Positions 32,270-43,599 of a stretch of DNA of 64,000 bases are shown here, piece after piece. The position numbers and the translations under genes are program-made. Within the stretch, counting starts at the first letter, position 1, and each line of letters begins with the position of its first letter. The stretch spans positions 79,022,581-79,086,580 of the forward strand of contig OY757912.1 of NCBI GenBank assembly GCA_963585895.1, written 5' to 3'. The notes below the pieces were generated by a model. That model was not told where the DNA came from and ran no database searches. It saw only the letters and a list, made by a program, of their open reading frames with translations. Origin of the DNA: Sepioteuthis lessoniana. Taxonomy: Eukaryota > Mollusca > Cephalopoda > Myopsida > Loliginidae.

Positions 32270-32503
32270 CATATTTAACAACCCCTCCGCTCGGGCAGGA
32301 TATGACACAAGGTCAATTTTTAAGCGGAGTTTAACAGGTTTGAATTCAGAGTTTTCCTTCTCCTAGACTAGCTGGAGGGAGAATAATTGGATTCATACCT
32401 TTCCCAAGGGTATTAGTGCTATGTAAAATGCAATTAGCCTGGTCCAGGATTTGAACTCGTATCGCCGTGTCCATTTCCTACGACGATAACCATTACACCA
32501 CGA
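32270..32503 (-). mobile_element. SINE A with ~65-bp internal deletion
   Basis: All blocks are present except the segment between CTAGACTAG and CTGGAGGGAG, where the sequence jumps across a short shared CTAG-type overlap. Confidence 0.8.
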
Positions 32504-32514
32504 TATCAGTGCTT

Positions 32515-32975
32515 TATTTTTTTTACAGCGTATCAACTCTTTACGGTCATTTAACGCCGAATTAAATATCAAACAATTCAGTTTAATATAAGTATAGTTT
32601 TAGTTTAGAAAAAGTTAAACGTCAAAAGAGTTCGGTTAAATGTCAAAACAGTTCTACTTTTTAAAAGTTCAGTTTTGCATAAGTACACAGTTTAGTTCAA
32701 TTTTAAAACGTTTCAAACAATTCAGTTTAACATAAGTATTCAGTTTAGTTCTATTTCACCCATAGATAGGACCCCTATCAGGTGCTACCACTCCGGACCA
32801 GATTGGACCTGGGAGCGATGGCAATGAAGGGGTATTCCGCATTCCCCAAAACTCCAACATTACTGGAACCTTACATCAGATTGTTTCGTGTCATATCCAG
32901 GACACTCGTTGAGGGGGTCTTCCTCTCAGCAAAGAAGCAGTCAGTGTATTCTACAGCTCTAGCTGACTGGGCAAA
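32515..32975 (-). mobile_element. Element D, single head
   Basis: Diverged tail ACAGCGTATCAACTC...TTTAACGCCG, three to four internal repeats, head 32755-32972 ending TAGCTGACTGGGCAAA. Confidence 0.75.
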
Positions 32976-33271
32976 TAGGTGCTTTAGAAGATAATCAACA
33001 TTTTATTTATATTTAAAAACATTGGTGGGTATATACCTATTTATCGGCAATACTGTATGTATCAATGCATAACAATCAATGTTTAAAAGGATTTGAGTAA
33101 TTCAATAGAATGAAAAAATATTTAAAAAGAAGGACAAAAAAAGAATCCCTTGGATTTAATCAAATGAGGTTTCTATGATAATTTTGTTTTATGTCTGGAA
33201 AAATATCACTTGATATTTATTCAGTAAGGCGTAACTTTTACAAAGGAATGACCACGTCAAAGCAAACAAGA

Positions 33272-33332
33272 GGGAGAGAGAGAGAGAGAGAAAGAGAGAG
33301 AGATGGGGAGAGAGAGAGAGATAGGGGGGGAG
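33272..33332. repeat. (GA)n microsatellite
   Basis: AG-rich tract with a few interruptions. Confidence 0.9.
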
Positions 33333-33424
33333 AGGATTGTTTGATGATTGAAAAATTGTCTACGTCTTTTCTTAAACATTTCATTTTAATGTGTAAGACG
33401 ACACCTCGTTGTTTACCCAGACAT

Positions 33425-33672
33425 TTGGTTTGGTCTGGTCTGGTCTGGTTTCCTTGTTTAATAGCATATCAACCTTTATGGGTTATTTAATGCCAAAACC
33501 ATTCTTGTAGAAGAATAGTAGTGGTATCCATAGCTGGGAGGGATTAGGGGGTCACTACCTTTCTCAACGGTATTAGTCCGAAAATGGACGTAATAGCGCT
33601 ACTGAAGTCCGAATTCGCTTACAAAGATGTCGCAGTGAAATATGTTAGCTACTACACCACAGGGACTCTCTC
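33425..33672 (-). mobile_element. SINE B
   Basis: Tail GGTTTGGTCTGGTCTGG then hairpin ATAGCATATCAACC...GGTTATTTAATGCCA, body, and a diverged tRNA-like head ending CTACACCACAGGGACTC. Confidence 0.8.
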
Positions 33673-33936
33673 CCCCAGGCATTTGATGGGTTTGGTTGAG
33701 GGATATTATACAACAAGAGAAATAGAAAAGAAACGAATAACAAAGATATAACCATTCTCTGGTGTTCAATAGTTGTACCCAGGGGGCAAAAAAGTGAAGG
33801 AGTGTCCCTTCAAAAGCCATTGTTAGTATAGCGATCTCACTTGCTGGCTGCTAAGGAGATTATTCTTTCATAAGAAGCCTCTTGTATCCCTTTTTAAGAA
33901 CATCATAAAGCCTTCTATGAGTCACTAAGCGAAAGG

Positions 33937-33937
<1 letters not shown>

Positions 33938-33983
<46 letters not shown>

Positions 33984-34137
33984 AAGTATATATATATATG
34001 AATATGTAAATGCATATACATATGTATAAATATATATGTGTGTGTATATGAATGTTTATGTATGATTTATATGTACATATGTATATATATGTATATTTAT
34101 ATACATATATATACATATATGAGTATGTACATGTGTT

Positions 34138-34228
<91 letters not shown>

Positions 34229-34244
34229 ATATATATGTATGTGT
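33938..34244. repeat. (TA)n/(GT)n compound tract
   Basis: Two TA runs, irregular TATG sequence, and a GT run of about 33 units at 34161-34227. The long open frames are artefacts. Confidence 0.9.
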
Positions 34245-34284
34245 GTATATGTGTATGTATATTTCTGCATGTACAAATATATGC

Positions 34285-34388
34285 TGGTTGTTTGGTTAGG
34301 TTTTTTGACCTATCAATTTTTTGTTCGTTATTTGATGCCAAATCCTTTCTAAACACACACAGGCACAGACACAGACAGACACACACAG

Positions 34389-34430
<42 letters not shown>

Positions 34431-35620
34431 GATTTGTAAGCGAATAGTTTGTAGATAGCATTTTTAAACAAGCTACAGCTCATTTGTTTGAAAACAGTTA
34501 AATAGTTTCAGGTATTGCTATGTAACAATAAAAGTTGAATTTAACATCAATTATTTGTTTGCACACAGTTAAATGGTTATACATATAAATATTGTGTAAG
34601 TGGATAGTTTGTAGGAAATTTTATTTTAAAATAAGTTAGAGTACATTTGTGTGCACACAAGTATTGTTATTATTTGCATTCAGTAAAATGGTTTCAAGTA
34701 TTGCAATCAAACACTAATAATTTTATTTGATGTTTGCTCACAGTTAAATGGTTTCAATTATTTCTATTACTAATAGTATTTCTTTACACACAGTTTAATA
34801 GTAATACTTAAAACCATTTAACACAAATAATTCTATTCAACATTATCCATTGATTTGAAAAAAAGTTAAATGGTTCCCACTATTGCTATGTAATATCAGT
34901 AATTCAATTTTTACACACATTTAAATGGTTTCAAGCATTGCTAGCAAAGAAAAAGAATTCTATTTAGTATTAATCCTTTGTTTGCACTCATTTTAATGGC
35001 TTTGAGTATTGTTATCTAACACCAATAGTTTTATTTGTACACAATTAAGGTCTTCCTCTTCTACAGATTCAGTCGGCGTATTCTACCATCCCAGCCGACT
35101 AGCCTGTTCAAGTAATGTTATCTAATACTGATAATTCTAATTAACACTATTTATTCATTTGTATACAGTTTAATAGTTTCAAGTATTGTTATGTAATATC
35201 AATAATTCATTTTTTTGCACACAATTGAATGGTTTCAAGTTTTACTATCCAATACGAGTAATTCTGTTTACACTTAATCATTTGTTTTCACACACTTAAA
35301 GGACTTTAAGTATTGCTATCAAACACTAACAATTCAATTTCACAACAGTCATTTGTTTATACAAAGTAAAATGGTTAAAAAGGTTCTTGATCAAACAGTT
35401 TTATTTGAACCATCGATGGGGCTCTAACAGATACTACCACTCCGGGTCAGAGTGGACCGGGTAGTAATGGTAATGAAGAGGTATTTCACATTCCTCAAAG
35501 CCCCCAAATTGAAGCCTCACCATCAGATGGAATTATAGTGTCATATCCAGGACAGTCGTTCAAGTGTCTTACCCCTCTGCAGAGATGTAATCAGTGCATT
35601 ATACAGCTTAAGCTGTCTGA
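34285..35620 (-). mobile_element. Element D, very long internal-repeat copy with a second partial head
   Basis: A diverged tail (TGACCTATCAATTTTTTGTT) is interrupted by (CA)n(TA)n at 34352-34431. About fifteen internal repeats follow (34440-35390). A 55-bp remnant of a head (CAGTCGGCGTATTCTACC...CAGCCGACTAG) lies at 35055-35105 in mid-array, and a full head at 35400-35620. The embedded remnant points to head-repeat units joined in series. Confidence 0.75.
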
Positions 35621-35639
35621 GCTCGTGCATTTATATGTA

Positions 35640-35783
35640 CGTATTTATGTATATGTTTGCATATATGTGTATGTATCTCTGTTTGTATGTATATATGTGT
35701 ATCTATACTTATATATGGTTGTGTATATATACATATGTGTGTGTGTGTGTGTGTATGTGTCTGCGTGAGAGTGTGTGTGCATG

Positions 35784-35816
<33 letters not shown>
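35640..35816. repeat. TATG/(GT)n/(TA)n compound tract
   Basis: Irregular TATGTA sequence, a GT run, and about 12 TA units. Confidence 0.85.
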
Positions 35817-35923
35817 CATATTATAAGAGTGTTGGTTGTCACTAAATCACTTTGTGGGTATGTGTCGAACCAAGTGCAATATAATATGGAGAGTGCTCAA
35901 TGTCTAGGATAGAGCTATATATA

Positions 35924-36003
35924 TATATATATAAAATTAACTTAAATCGCGAGTCGGAATTCTCCTACAAAAGTTTCACCTTAACGGCTCACCAGGGAGT
36001 CTC
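35924..36003 (+). repeat. Half of the 15.9-kb foldback element
   Basis: AAATTAACTTAAATCGCGAG and AAGTTTCACCTTAACGGCTC match the left arm at 15917-15990. It ends where the RTE (ATG)n tail begins, so an RTE insertion or a deletion removed the rest. Confidence 0.75.
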
Positions 36004-36342
36004 ATATCATCATCATATCGCGCTGGTAGCACGGATATCCCTGACCCTCTCTCGCCACTCCTCCCTATCGTTCATCGCCCTAGGTAGGTCTTCAGGACAA
36101 CATCCCGTATCCTCACATAGCTGCTGAATGTACGTTCGTGCTGGTCGTCCTGCTTTTGCGCGGCCATGTGTGGGGATCCATAAGAGTACATCTCTTATGA
36201 GTTCATCTGTACTTCTCCAGCAGTGTCCTGCATGTCTGGTTCGTCTAACTTGAATAGTTTTCGTGATAGGGGACAGGTGGCCGTACAGTTGGTGTCTTGA
36301 GGGGTGTTGCTGCCAGGACTTGTTCAGGATTGCACGCAGCAT
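36004..36342 (-). pseudogene. RTE-like LINE C-terminus, 5'-truncated
   Basis: Minus-strand open frame from MLRAILNKSWQQHPSRHQ through HAGHCWRSTDELIRDVLLW and GRAKAGRPARTYIQQLCEDT to a stop at 36013, then a CAT-repeat tail. No frameshift within the 109 codons. Same subfamily as 29198-30680 and 39187-39876. Confidence 0.9.
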
Positions 36343-36408
36343 AGACTGCGACCCTGGGTTTCATGGAGTTTTTTGCAAAACTCTAAGAAACCCAGGGTCA
36401 CAGTCTAT
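36341..36408. repeat. 68-nt foldback at the LINE 5' junction
   Basis: Arms 36341-36361 and 36388-36408 pair with one mismatch around ACCCTGGGTTT. An inner pair GAGTTTT/AAAACTC closes a TTGC loop. The shape resembles a small-RNA precursor or a MITE, but there is no other support. Confidence 0.8.
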
Positions 36409-36416
36409 ATTCCATG

Positions 36417-36418
<2 letters not shown>

Positions 36419-36468
<50 letters not shown>

Positions 36469-36520
36469 TTGATATTATTACATATATTTATATATATATA
36501 TGTGTGTGTGTGTGTGTGCG
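36419..36520. repeat. (TA)n and (GT)n(GC)n
   Basis: About 23 TA units, then after a short gap a GT/CG run. Confidence 0.9.
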
Positions 36521-36564
36521 CGCGCGCGCTGCTTGAAAATACATATTTTCCACGGATGCTATAT

Positions 36565-36981
36565 ATCAGTCACTTGTTTACACACAGTTAAATGATCAAA
36601 CAGTTCTCTTTCAAACAATTCAATTTAGCATAAGTCATCAAAGTTAAACGGTTCCAAGTATTGCTAATTATCACTAAGAATTCAATTAAACATCAGCCAT
36701 GTTTTACTCACACTTAAAATACAAACAGTTCTATTTCAAACGATTCAATTTAGCATAAGTCATTTGTTTGCACTCAGTTTGAATATCAAACAGTTCTACT
36801 TGACCCATAGATAGGATCTTATCAGGTGCTACCACTCTGGGTCAGAGTGGACCTGAGAGCGATGACAATGAAGGGGTACTCCGCATTCCCCAAAATCCTG
36901 GAGCCTCACCATCAAATTGTTTAGTTTCATATCGAGGACACTCGTTGGGGGAGTGGTTCTTACCCCTCTGTAGAGATCCAG
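36565..36981 (-). mobile_element. Element D lacking the tail hairpin, with 13-bp target-site duplication
   Basis: Internal repeats then a head ending GTAGAGATCCAG. Flanked by ACGGATGCTATAT at 36552-36564 and 36982-36994. The duplication shows retroposition although the usual hairpin end is absent. Confidence 0.8.
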
Positions 36982-37084
36982 ACGGATGCTATATGTCTGT
37001 AAGGAAATTACTTTAATGATCACGGTAAAACATTTTTGGCACATTAGTTATATGGTATCATGTTTTCCTTTCGAAGTCGAATAA

Positions 37085-37240
37085 TTTTTTAAATAGATCT
37101 ACTTGACCCACAGATGGGACCCTGGCAGGTACTACGATTCCGGGTCAGAATAGACCTAGGAGTAATGGCAACGAAGGGGTAGATTACACTCCGCAAAACA
37201 CTGGTGCCTCACGACTAGATACAGTTTAATGCCAGAGATA
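37085..37240 (-). mobile_element. Element D head fragment
   Basis: ACTTGACCCACAGATGGGAC, GATTCCGGGTCAGAATAG and AATGGCAACGAAGGGG are head blocks. Both ends are lost. Confidence 0.65.
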
Positions 37241-37439
37241 GGACAGATACAATTTATGATCTCATATATACAGCATCGTCTAAAAATAAATCCACATTTA
37301 ACTATTTTATTTTTGCTTACGTTGGTGACATCATTTTTATTTATTCATTGATTTATTTCACAATTACTTATTTTATAATTATATTCTTAATTTTCATCAG
37401 AACCAAAGATCAGTAAGTCAATCATGACATGCCATCAGC

Positions 37440-37818
37440 ATACATTCCTTTGATACTCTCACCATCTGTCCCTATCGACCATCATTCTTAACAACTCCTC
37501 GAAACAGCAGTCAATGTCAGTACAACATAATTCTTTGCTGGTTGGCCGACACTGGTGGGATTATGTGTAGGCATCCAAAGAAGAACGTCGCTAATGAGTT
37601 TGTCCTTACTTCTCCATCAGAATCCAACTTGTCCTGCACGTCTTAGATGGTTTATGAGATAGGAGGTAAGTGGCCGTACAACTGCTGTTTTTTTAGCGTT
37701 GCTTTCAGAATTTTTTTCCAAAATTGCACGCAACATTCTCGAGTAGTTACTCTGAAGCGTTTTCTTTAAGCTTTTCTTTAAAAGTCCAAGTGGTGCAGCC
37801 ATACAGTAGTACTAACAG
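37440..37818 (-). pseudogene. RTE-like LINE C-terminus, second subfamily, decayed
   Basis: Minus-strand residues MAAPLGLLKKSLKKTLQSN, YSRMLRAILEKNSES and, in shifted frames, RSKDKLISDVLLWMPTH and TSVGQPAKNYV align with the C-terminus of the other RTE copies. Several stops and frameshifts. Closer to the copies at 44.6, 48.3 and 62.2 kb. Confidence 0.75.
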
Positions 37819-37838
37819 CAGTAAAATATTTCATTATA

Positions 37839-38054
37839 GTGGGTGTCCTCGTGGTGTTATGGTTAAAACGCTGGACTGTGGAATCGTAGTACGCAAGTTC
37901 GAATTCTAGTCGTGCTATTACATTCACTTTCGGACAAATACCGTTTAACCCCGTTATTCCCCCAGCTATGGGTTAAATAGTACCACAGCTGTCCAGGATG
38001 GATTTGGCATTAAATAGCCCGACAAGGTTGATATGCCATTAAATAGCAAGCAAC
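37839..38054 (+). mobile_element. SINE B, full length, with 11-bp target-site duplication
   Basis: Head GTGGTGTTATGGTTAAAACG and GTTCGAATTCTAG, tail TTTGGCATTAAATAGCCCG...GTTGATATGCCATTAAAT. ATTTCATTATA flanks it at 37828-37838 and 38055-38065. Confidence 0.9.
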
Positions 38055-38065
38055 ATTTCATTATA

Positions 38066-38850
38066 TGCTGGAATTTTACATTCATAAGCTATTCAATTAC
38101 AGTTTTGTCGATAAAATAAATAGACCCCCAAATAATTTTTGGAAGTTTGTTTTTTTCTCAAACAAAGCTTTTCAAAGGAATCATATAAACCCCCAGGGTT
38201 AAATAAAATTTTGGTTGTGTAAATAGAAGCATAGAGTCTATAGGGGGAGAATTTACGAGTTTGAATTTATAAATTCCTTTATTACAAAAATAAACAAAAC
38301 CTAGTCGATGATGTAGACTAGTTGCCAGATATCGTACACCAAGCAGAATGTCTGATTTGGTGTGATGACAACTGGTGATGTGTCGTTCACATACGATCCG
38401 TTAAAGACGTACCGGCCATTTAAATGAATCAAGAATGACGAAGTGGAAAGGGCAAATTAAGTGCATATTTAAACAACTTACTTAAAGAAGAATTTATTGA
38501 AATAACTTTTGATCTTGAAGCGAAGTCTATATACAAATGTAAAGGAATTGAGTGTTACTGATGCGCGAAAACACTGTTGCAAAACAGTCCAAATTTTGTA
38601 CAACTTTTGAGCTCATTTTACTTGCTTTTCCAAGTTTATATATATGAGAAATATTGGTTTAGCTATATGCATTATTTACAGGAGCAAACAAAGAAATACT
38701 TTGATTATAGAACGTACTTGATTTGTGACTCAAACACACAAATCTAATATTCATGATCACCTCAGTGCCTATCAAACCCATCCTTACTATAAAAAAGAAT
38801 TCAAAAATTAAAGATGCATTTGCATTTATAGCTTACTGATTCTTTTTTTT
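38066..38850. other. Unassigned AT-rich sequence
   Basis: No gene or repeat family recognised. Confidence 0.5.
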
Positions 38851-39006
38851 ATAATGTTCGGTGAGAGGGATAATTTTGTCCGATACTTAAAATATCTTCG
38901 CTGTCGTACAATGCCGAATATTGAGTATGGAATGCTAAACAATACGAAGCCGCAATGTTACAGTTCATCTCTACTCTGCGCACGTCACGTCAGACTCTGT
39001 CTGACT

Positions 39007-39010
<4 letters not shown>

Positions 39011-39061
<51 letters not shown>
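39011..39061. repeat. (TA)n, ~25 units
   Basis: Pure TA run. Confidence 0.9.
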
Positions 39062-39063
<2 letters not shown>

Positions 39064-39186
39064 CTATTTCTAATCACGTGACCCCAATTGCACAATCCGT
39101 TTCAATAGTTATGTTCCTTGGCTGGAGATCCGTGATCAAACCACACGGGTCACTATCCGCAAATCATTCTACATAACACTTTTCCC

Positions 39187-39876
39187 AAGTCATCATCCTC
39201 CTCCTCATCATCATCATCATCATGTCGTGTCGCTAGCGTCTCCCTATCATTCATCGCCTCTGGCAGGTCTTTAGGGCTACATCCCATATCCTCACACAGC
39301 TGCTGTATGTATGTTCGAGCTGGTTGTCCTGCTTTTGCTTGGCCATATGCGGGCGTCCATAGGAGTACATCACTTATTAGTTCGTCCCTGCTTCTCCAGC
39401 AGTGTCCTGCATATCTGGTTTGTCTAACTTGTATAGTTTTCGTGATGGGAGGCAGGTGGCCGTATAGTTGGTGCCTTGTGGGGTGTTGCCGCCAGGACTT
39501 GTTCAATATTGCTCGCAGCATTCTTGTGTAATTGCCGTCTAGCTTCTTCTCCAGCCGTTTAGTTAGTGTCCAAATAGTGCATCCATATAGCAGTATCGAC
39601 ACGACCGCTGCCTGGAAGAAACTGCGTTTCATTTTATCGGTCAGGTCTGATTTCCATATGATCGAAAGTCTATCGATAGCTGTCCATGCCTTCGTTAGCC
39701 GCGTGTCGATGTCTTTTTCTGTTGATGAGACGCTGCTTCCTCGGTAGGTGAATTTGTCTACCAGTTTCAGAGAGGTTCCGTCTAGTGTAGAAACGTCACC
39801 TGTTTGATTATAGCACATATATTCAGTTTTGTGTGCATTGACATGGAGGCCAATGCCTGCGGCGGCTCGTTCCTCG
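39187..39876 (-). pseudogene. RTE-like LINE C-terminal half, youngest-looking copy
   Basis: Minus-strand frame from about 39873 (RAAAGIGLHVNAHKTEYMCY) through DKFTYRGSSVSSTEKDIDTR, AVVSILLYGCTIWTLTKRLE and RARTYIQQ-type blocks (QPARTYIQQLCEDMGC), open over more than 220 codons with no internal stop. It ends MNDRET and runs through the CAT-repeat tail, where the frame reads poly-Asp/Glu. 5' truncation removed the RT catalytic core. Lack of stops suggests recent insertion. Confidence 0.9.
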
Positions 39877-39961
39877 TAAATTAGTTACGTTTTTTTTTAA
39901 TCTAATGTGTAATTTATTTCTCTGAATGGAAATTGAATTTTGTCGCTCTCTTTCTGCATAT

Positions 39962-40228
39962 AAAAGGTTTGTTTTGGTTTGGTTTGTTTTGGTTTGGTTT
40001 GGTTTGGTTTCTTTGTCTGATGGCATCATGGGTTATTAATGCCAAAACCCATCCTCGTAGAAGAGCAGTAGTAGTACTATTTAACCGCTAGATGAAGGGG
40101 CATAAGGTGTTCCATACCTTTCCTTGGGGTGTTAGTCCAAAAGTGAACTTAATAGCGCAACTGGAATTCGAACTCGCTTACTACGATGTTGCAATCCAGC
40201 ACATTAGCCACAACACCACGGATACTCT
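39962..40228 (-). mobile_element. SINE B with extended GGTTT tail
   Basis: (GGTTT)n of about 50 bp, a shortened hairpin (ATGGCATCATGGGTTATTAATGCC), body, and tRNA-like head ending CACAACACCACGGATACTC. Confidence 0.85.
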
Positions 40229-40399
40229 CCTACATATAAGATTTGCGTAAAATAATCTCCCAAACCCTAATTCCTCTATGTGTAACCTTGTTTCGTACGA
40301 ATAAAATAATAATACATATCAGTGAGGGTCATATTTAAAGATGATAGTTGGCCAAATCGGCTGAGGCTATACAATACACCGACTGTATATCTGTAAAGG

Positions 40400-40674
40400 A
40401 GGTGCCCGTGGTGTAATGGTTATCGTCGTAGGAAATGGACACGGTGACACGAGTTCAAATCCTGGACGAGACTGATTGCATTTCACATAGCACTAATACC
40501 CTGAATGAATCCAATTATCCTCCCTCCAGTTGGGTAAATAGAAGGGCAGACTGTTTTCTTCAGCCTTGGTGAGGCAACTAGTCTAGGAGAAGGAAAACTC
40601 TGAATTCAAACCTGTTAAACTCCGCTTAAAAAATTGACCTTGTGCCCGAGCGGAGGTGTTAGTAAATATGCATC
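40400..40674 (+). mobile_element. SINE A inside element D, 10-bp target-site duplication
   Basis: Head GTGGTGTAATGGTTATCGTC and GAGTTCAAATCCTGG, tail AGTAAATATG. TCTGTAAAGG flanks at 40390-40399 and 40675-40684. Confidence 0.9.
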
Positions 40675-41134
40675 TCTGTAAAGGGGTTTGACTCCCCCAA
40701 CGAGTATCCTGGATATGTTACTGAACAATCTGATGTCGAGGCTTCAGTAATGCAGGAGCTTTGAGAAATGCGAAGTACTCCTTTATTGCCATTGCTCTCA
40801 GGTCCACTCTTGCCCGGAGTGATAGCACCTGATAGGGTCCTATCTATGGGTCAAATAGAACTAAACTGTGTGCTTATGCTAAACTAAATTGTTTGAAATA
40901 GAACTGTTAGATCATTTAACTGTGTGTAAATAAATGACTGAGGTTTAATTGAATTGTTAGTGATTCATAGCAATGCTTGAAGCCATTTAACTGTGTACAA
41001 ACAAATGGTTAATGGTAAATAGAATTATTTGTATTAGATAGAAATAAGGGAAACCATTTAACTGTGTGAAAAATAAGCTCAGACTCGTTTCAAAATGTTA
41101 TCTACAAAATATGTTTAGAAATCATATATTTAAT

Positions 41135-41432
41135 CCTATTTACCAACCCCTCCGCCCGGGCAGGATATGACACAAGGTCAATTTTTTAAGCGGATTTTAA
41201 CAGGTTTTTATTCCTTCTCCTAAACTAGTTGCCTCACCAAGGCTGAAGAACCCAGTCTGTCCAACTATTTACCCATAGCTGGAGGGAGAATAATTGGATT
41301 CATACCTTTCCCAAGGGTATTAGTGCTATGTGAAATGCAATCAGTCTCGTCCAGGATTTGAACTCGAGTCACCGTGTCCATTTCCTGCGACGATAACCAT
41401 TACGCCACGGGCACCTCTTTACACCACGGGCA
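41135..41432 (-). mobile_element. SINE A inside element D, 12-bp target-site duplication
   Basis: CATATATTTAAT flanks at 41123-41134 and 41433-41444. The head end carries an extra duplicated TTACACCACGGGCAC. Confidence 0.9.
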
Positions 41433-41834
41433 CATATATTTAATGTATCTGTATAAAAAGGATTTGGCATTAAATAACCTGTAATGGTTGATATGCCATA
41501 AAACCAAACTAAACCAAACCAATGATTGTGATTACCAAACTAGTCAGGCCAATATAACGAGTTCGTTTCGGACGTTTATCAAAAACGTGATTTTTATGTT
41601 ATACCTAATTGGAGAATCAACTTACATATCAACGCAACATGCGTGCAGAAAAAAAAGCAAGATCATTTGATTGGTAGAAATACGACGGGAAAATAATTGT
41701 TACAAAATTCACTTAGCTAACGGATAATAAACTTACACATCACTAGTTGTTCTTTTATTGTAGTGCCACTCCACACAGACTGAAAGCCTGGTAAATTTCC
41801 ACAAGAATAAAGGAGATACAAAATGAGATGGCTA

Positions 41835-42540
41835 ATTTGATTGGTTGGGTTTTCTCGCATATAAACCCTTATAGGTTATTTAATGCCAAATTATATACAT
41901 ATATATTTATATCTGATATTATTTTTAAACACATTTTGTAAATGACATTTTTACACGAACCTTAGCTCATTTTTGTTTGCACACGGTTAAATGGTTTCAA
42001 ACATTGGGATCAAGCATAAAATGTAAGACATTGAGATTAAACATAATTTATTAAACATAAATCATTTGTTTGCGCACAGTTAAATGGACATATGATTTGT
42101 AAGTGAATAGTTTGCAGGTAATTTTATTTTTAGATAAGTTAGAATTAATTTGTTTGCACACAATTAAATATTGCTATTGTTTCTACACAGTTAAATGGTT
42201 CCAATTATTTAATACTAATTATTCGGTACCGGACATTGGCATGATGGTTAGAGTGTTCGCCAATGGCCCGGGAAACCTGGGTTCAATCCCAGGTTGAGTC
42301 ATACCAAAGACTCAGAAAATGGTACTTGATGCCTCCTTGCTTAACACTCAGCATTTTAAGGCACAGATCAAGGGTAAAGTTGAGCAATCCTAGGAAATGA
42401 GTAGTGCCCTCCCCTACACCGCGGTGTAGTAGCTATCGAAAAGGGAGCCTTCGGTTCACCTTCGACTACAGTCGCCAACTTTACTTACTATTCTATTCAA
42501 CACTATTTGTACAAATATATGGCTCCAGATATTGGTTTGG
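41835..42540 (-). mobile_element. Element D tail and internal repeats, interrupted by SINE C
   Basis: Tail CGCATATAAACCC...GGTTATTTAATGCCA, then ACACGGTTAAATGGTTTCAA-type repeats to 42225. SINE C splits it, and the array resumes TATTCAACACTATTTGTACA to about 42530. Confidence 0.7.
42232..42484 (+). mobile_element. SINE C, full length
   Basis: Box A-like TGATGGTTAGAGTGTTCGCC, box B-like GGTTCAATCCC, body and 3' end GTCGCCAACTTTACTTAC. Confidence 0.85.
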
Positions 42541-43075
42541 TTGGATTTTATAGCATATCAACCATTGAAGTGTTTTAAAGGAAAACATAATTTATTTGTT
42601 TTCACTCAATTCAAATATCAAACAGTTCTATTGGACCCATAAATAGGGCCCTATCATGTGTAACCACTCCGGGCCAGAGCGGACCTGGGAGCTATGGCAA
42701 TGTTGGAGAACTCCACATCTCCCAAAAGTCCAGCATTACTAGAGCCTAACCATCAGGTTGTTTAGTGTCATATCTAGGACACTCGTTAGGTCTTACTCCT
42801 CTGCCGAGATGTAGTCAGTGTATTCTACAGCCCCAGCCGACTGGCCTGTCCAAGTCTTGTTATGTCACACTTACAATTCAATTAATACTTATTTATTTGC
42901 ACACAGTTCAATTTTCAAAGTTTTATTTGACATGTAGATGGGACCCTAGCAAGTGCTACCACTCAGGGTCAAAGTCGTCTGAGAGTAATAGCAATGAAGA
43001 GGTACTCCACATTCCTAAGCGCTCCAAAAATGAAGCCTCACCATCAGATTTTTGAGTGTCGTATCCAGGATATTG
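42528..43075 (-). mobile_element. Element D with two heads in series
   Basis: Tail TTGGATTTTATAGCATATCA, one internal repeat, head 42630-42845 (CAGCCGACTGGCC), another internal repeat, and a second head 42930-43070. Short dimeric form. Confidence 0.7.
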
Positions 43076-43312
43076 AATATTTAATAAAATACTTGGATGC
43101 TAAAGTTTATCTTATACAATGAGTACTTTGGGAACGGGCAACTTCAAATCAGTATACTATATGTAACTGATTTCTCCTCAAAAGCCCTGCTCAAAATCAA
43201 CTCGAAAAAATGTCTCATAAAATTAGTCTTTTAGAAAGCAATAGAAATCAAATCAACATATTACGAATGATTTTACTGATTCCCGACAGAAGCTTTCACG
43301 AAATCCGATATA

Positions 43313-43594
43313 CAGTAGAACCTCGGTTGTCGAACATAATTCGTTCCAAAAATATGTTTGACTACTGATTTGTTCGAAAACTGAAACAATACTGATCAGG
43401 TAGACTCGGCCAGCTGTTCGACCAATTTCGGTTTGCTTCAGCAGCCATTCGCACTTGTTCTGTTTTCATCGGCTTGACTCGTGTGTTCGAACTCCGAACA
43501 TTTGTTTGATCTCAGAGGCATTTTTCCCTCAATTTATTTGGTCGAACTCTGAATTGTTCGACTTGAGAGTCGTTCGATAACCGAGGCTCCACTG
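43313..43594. mobile_element. pogo/Tigger-type MITE, 282 bp
   Basis: CAGTAGAACCTCGGTTGTCG at the left and CGATAACCGAGGCTCCACTG at the right are terminal inverted repeats, flanked by TA on both sides (43311-43312 and 43595-43596). The end sequence is typical of the pogo/Tigger branch of Tc1/mariner. Non-coding. Confidence 0.85.
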
Positions 43595-43599
43595 TAGTT

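Larger units (their letters stand above)
40345..41515 (+). mobile_element. Element D interrupted by two SINE A copies
   Basis: Head start CCAAATCGGCTGAGGCTATA, opened at 40390 by a SINE A, head resumes CATCTCTGTAAAGGGGTTTG, internal repeats 40860-41080, opened again at 41134 by an antisense SINE A, and closed by the tail hairpin GGCATTAAATAACCTG...GGTTGATATGCC at 41467-41500. Without the insertions it is about 600 bp. Confidence 0.85.

Noticed and set aside
34038..34461. Open frames of 104-178 codons with Cys-Val or Thr-His repeats
   Set aside because: Translation of GT/CA and TA microsatellites.
39190..39240. Acidic Asp/Glu-rich protein tail
   Set aside because: It is the frame running through the CAT/ATG repeat tail of the RTE copy.
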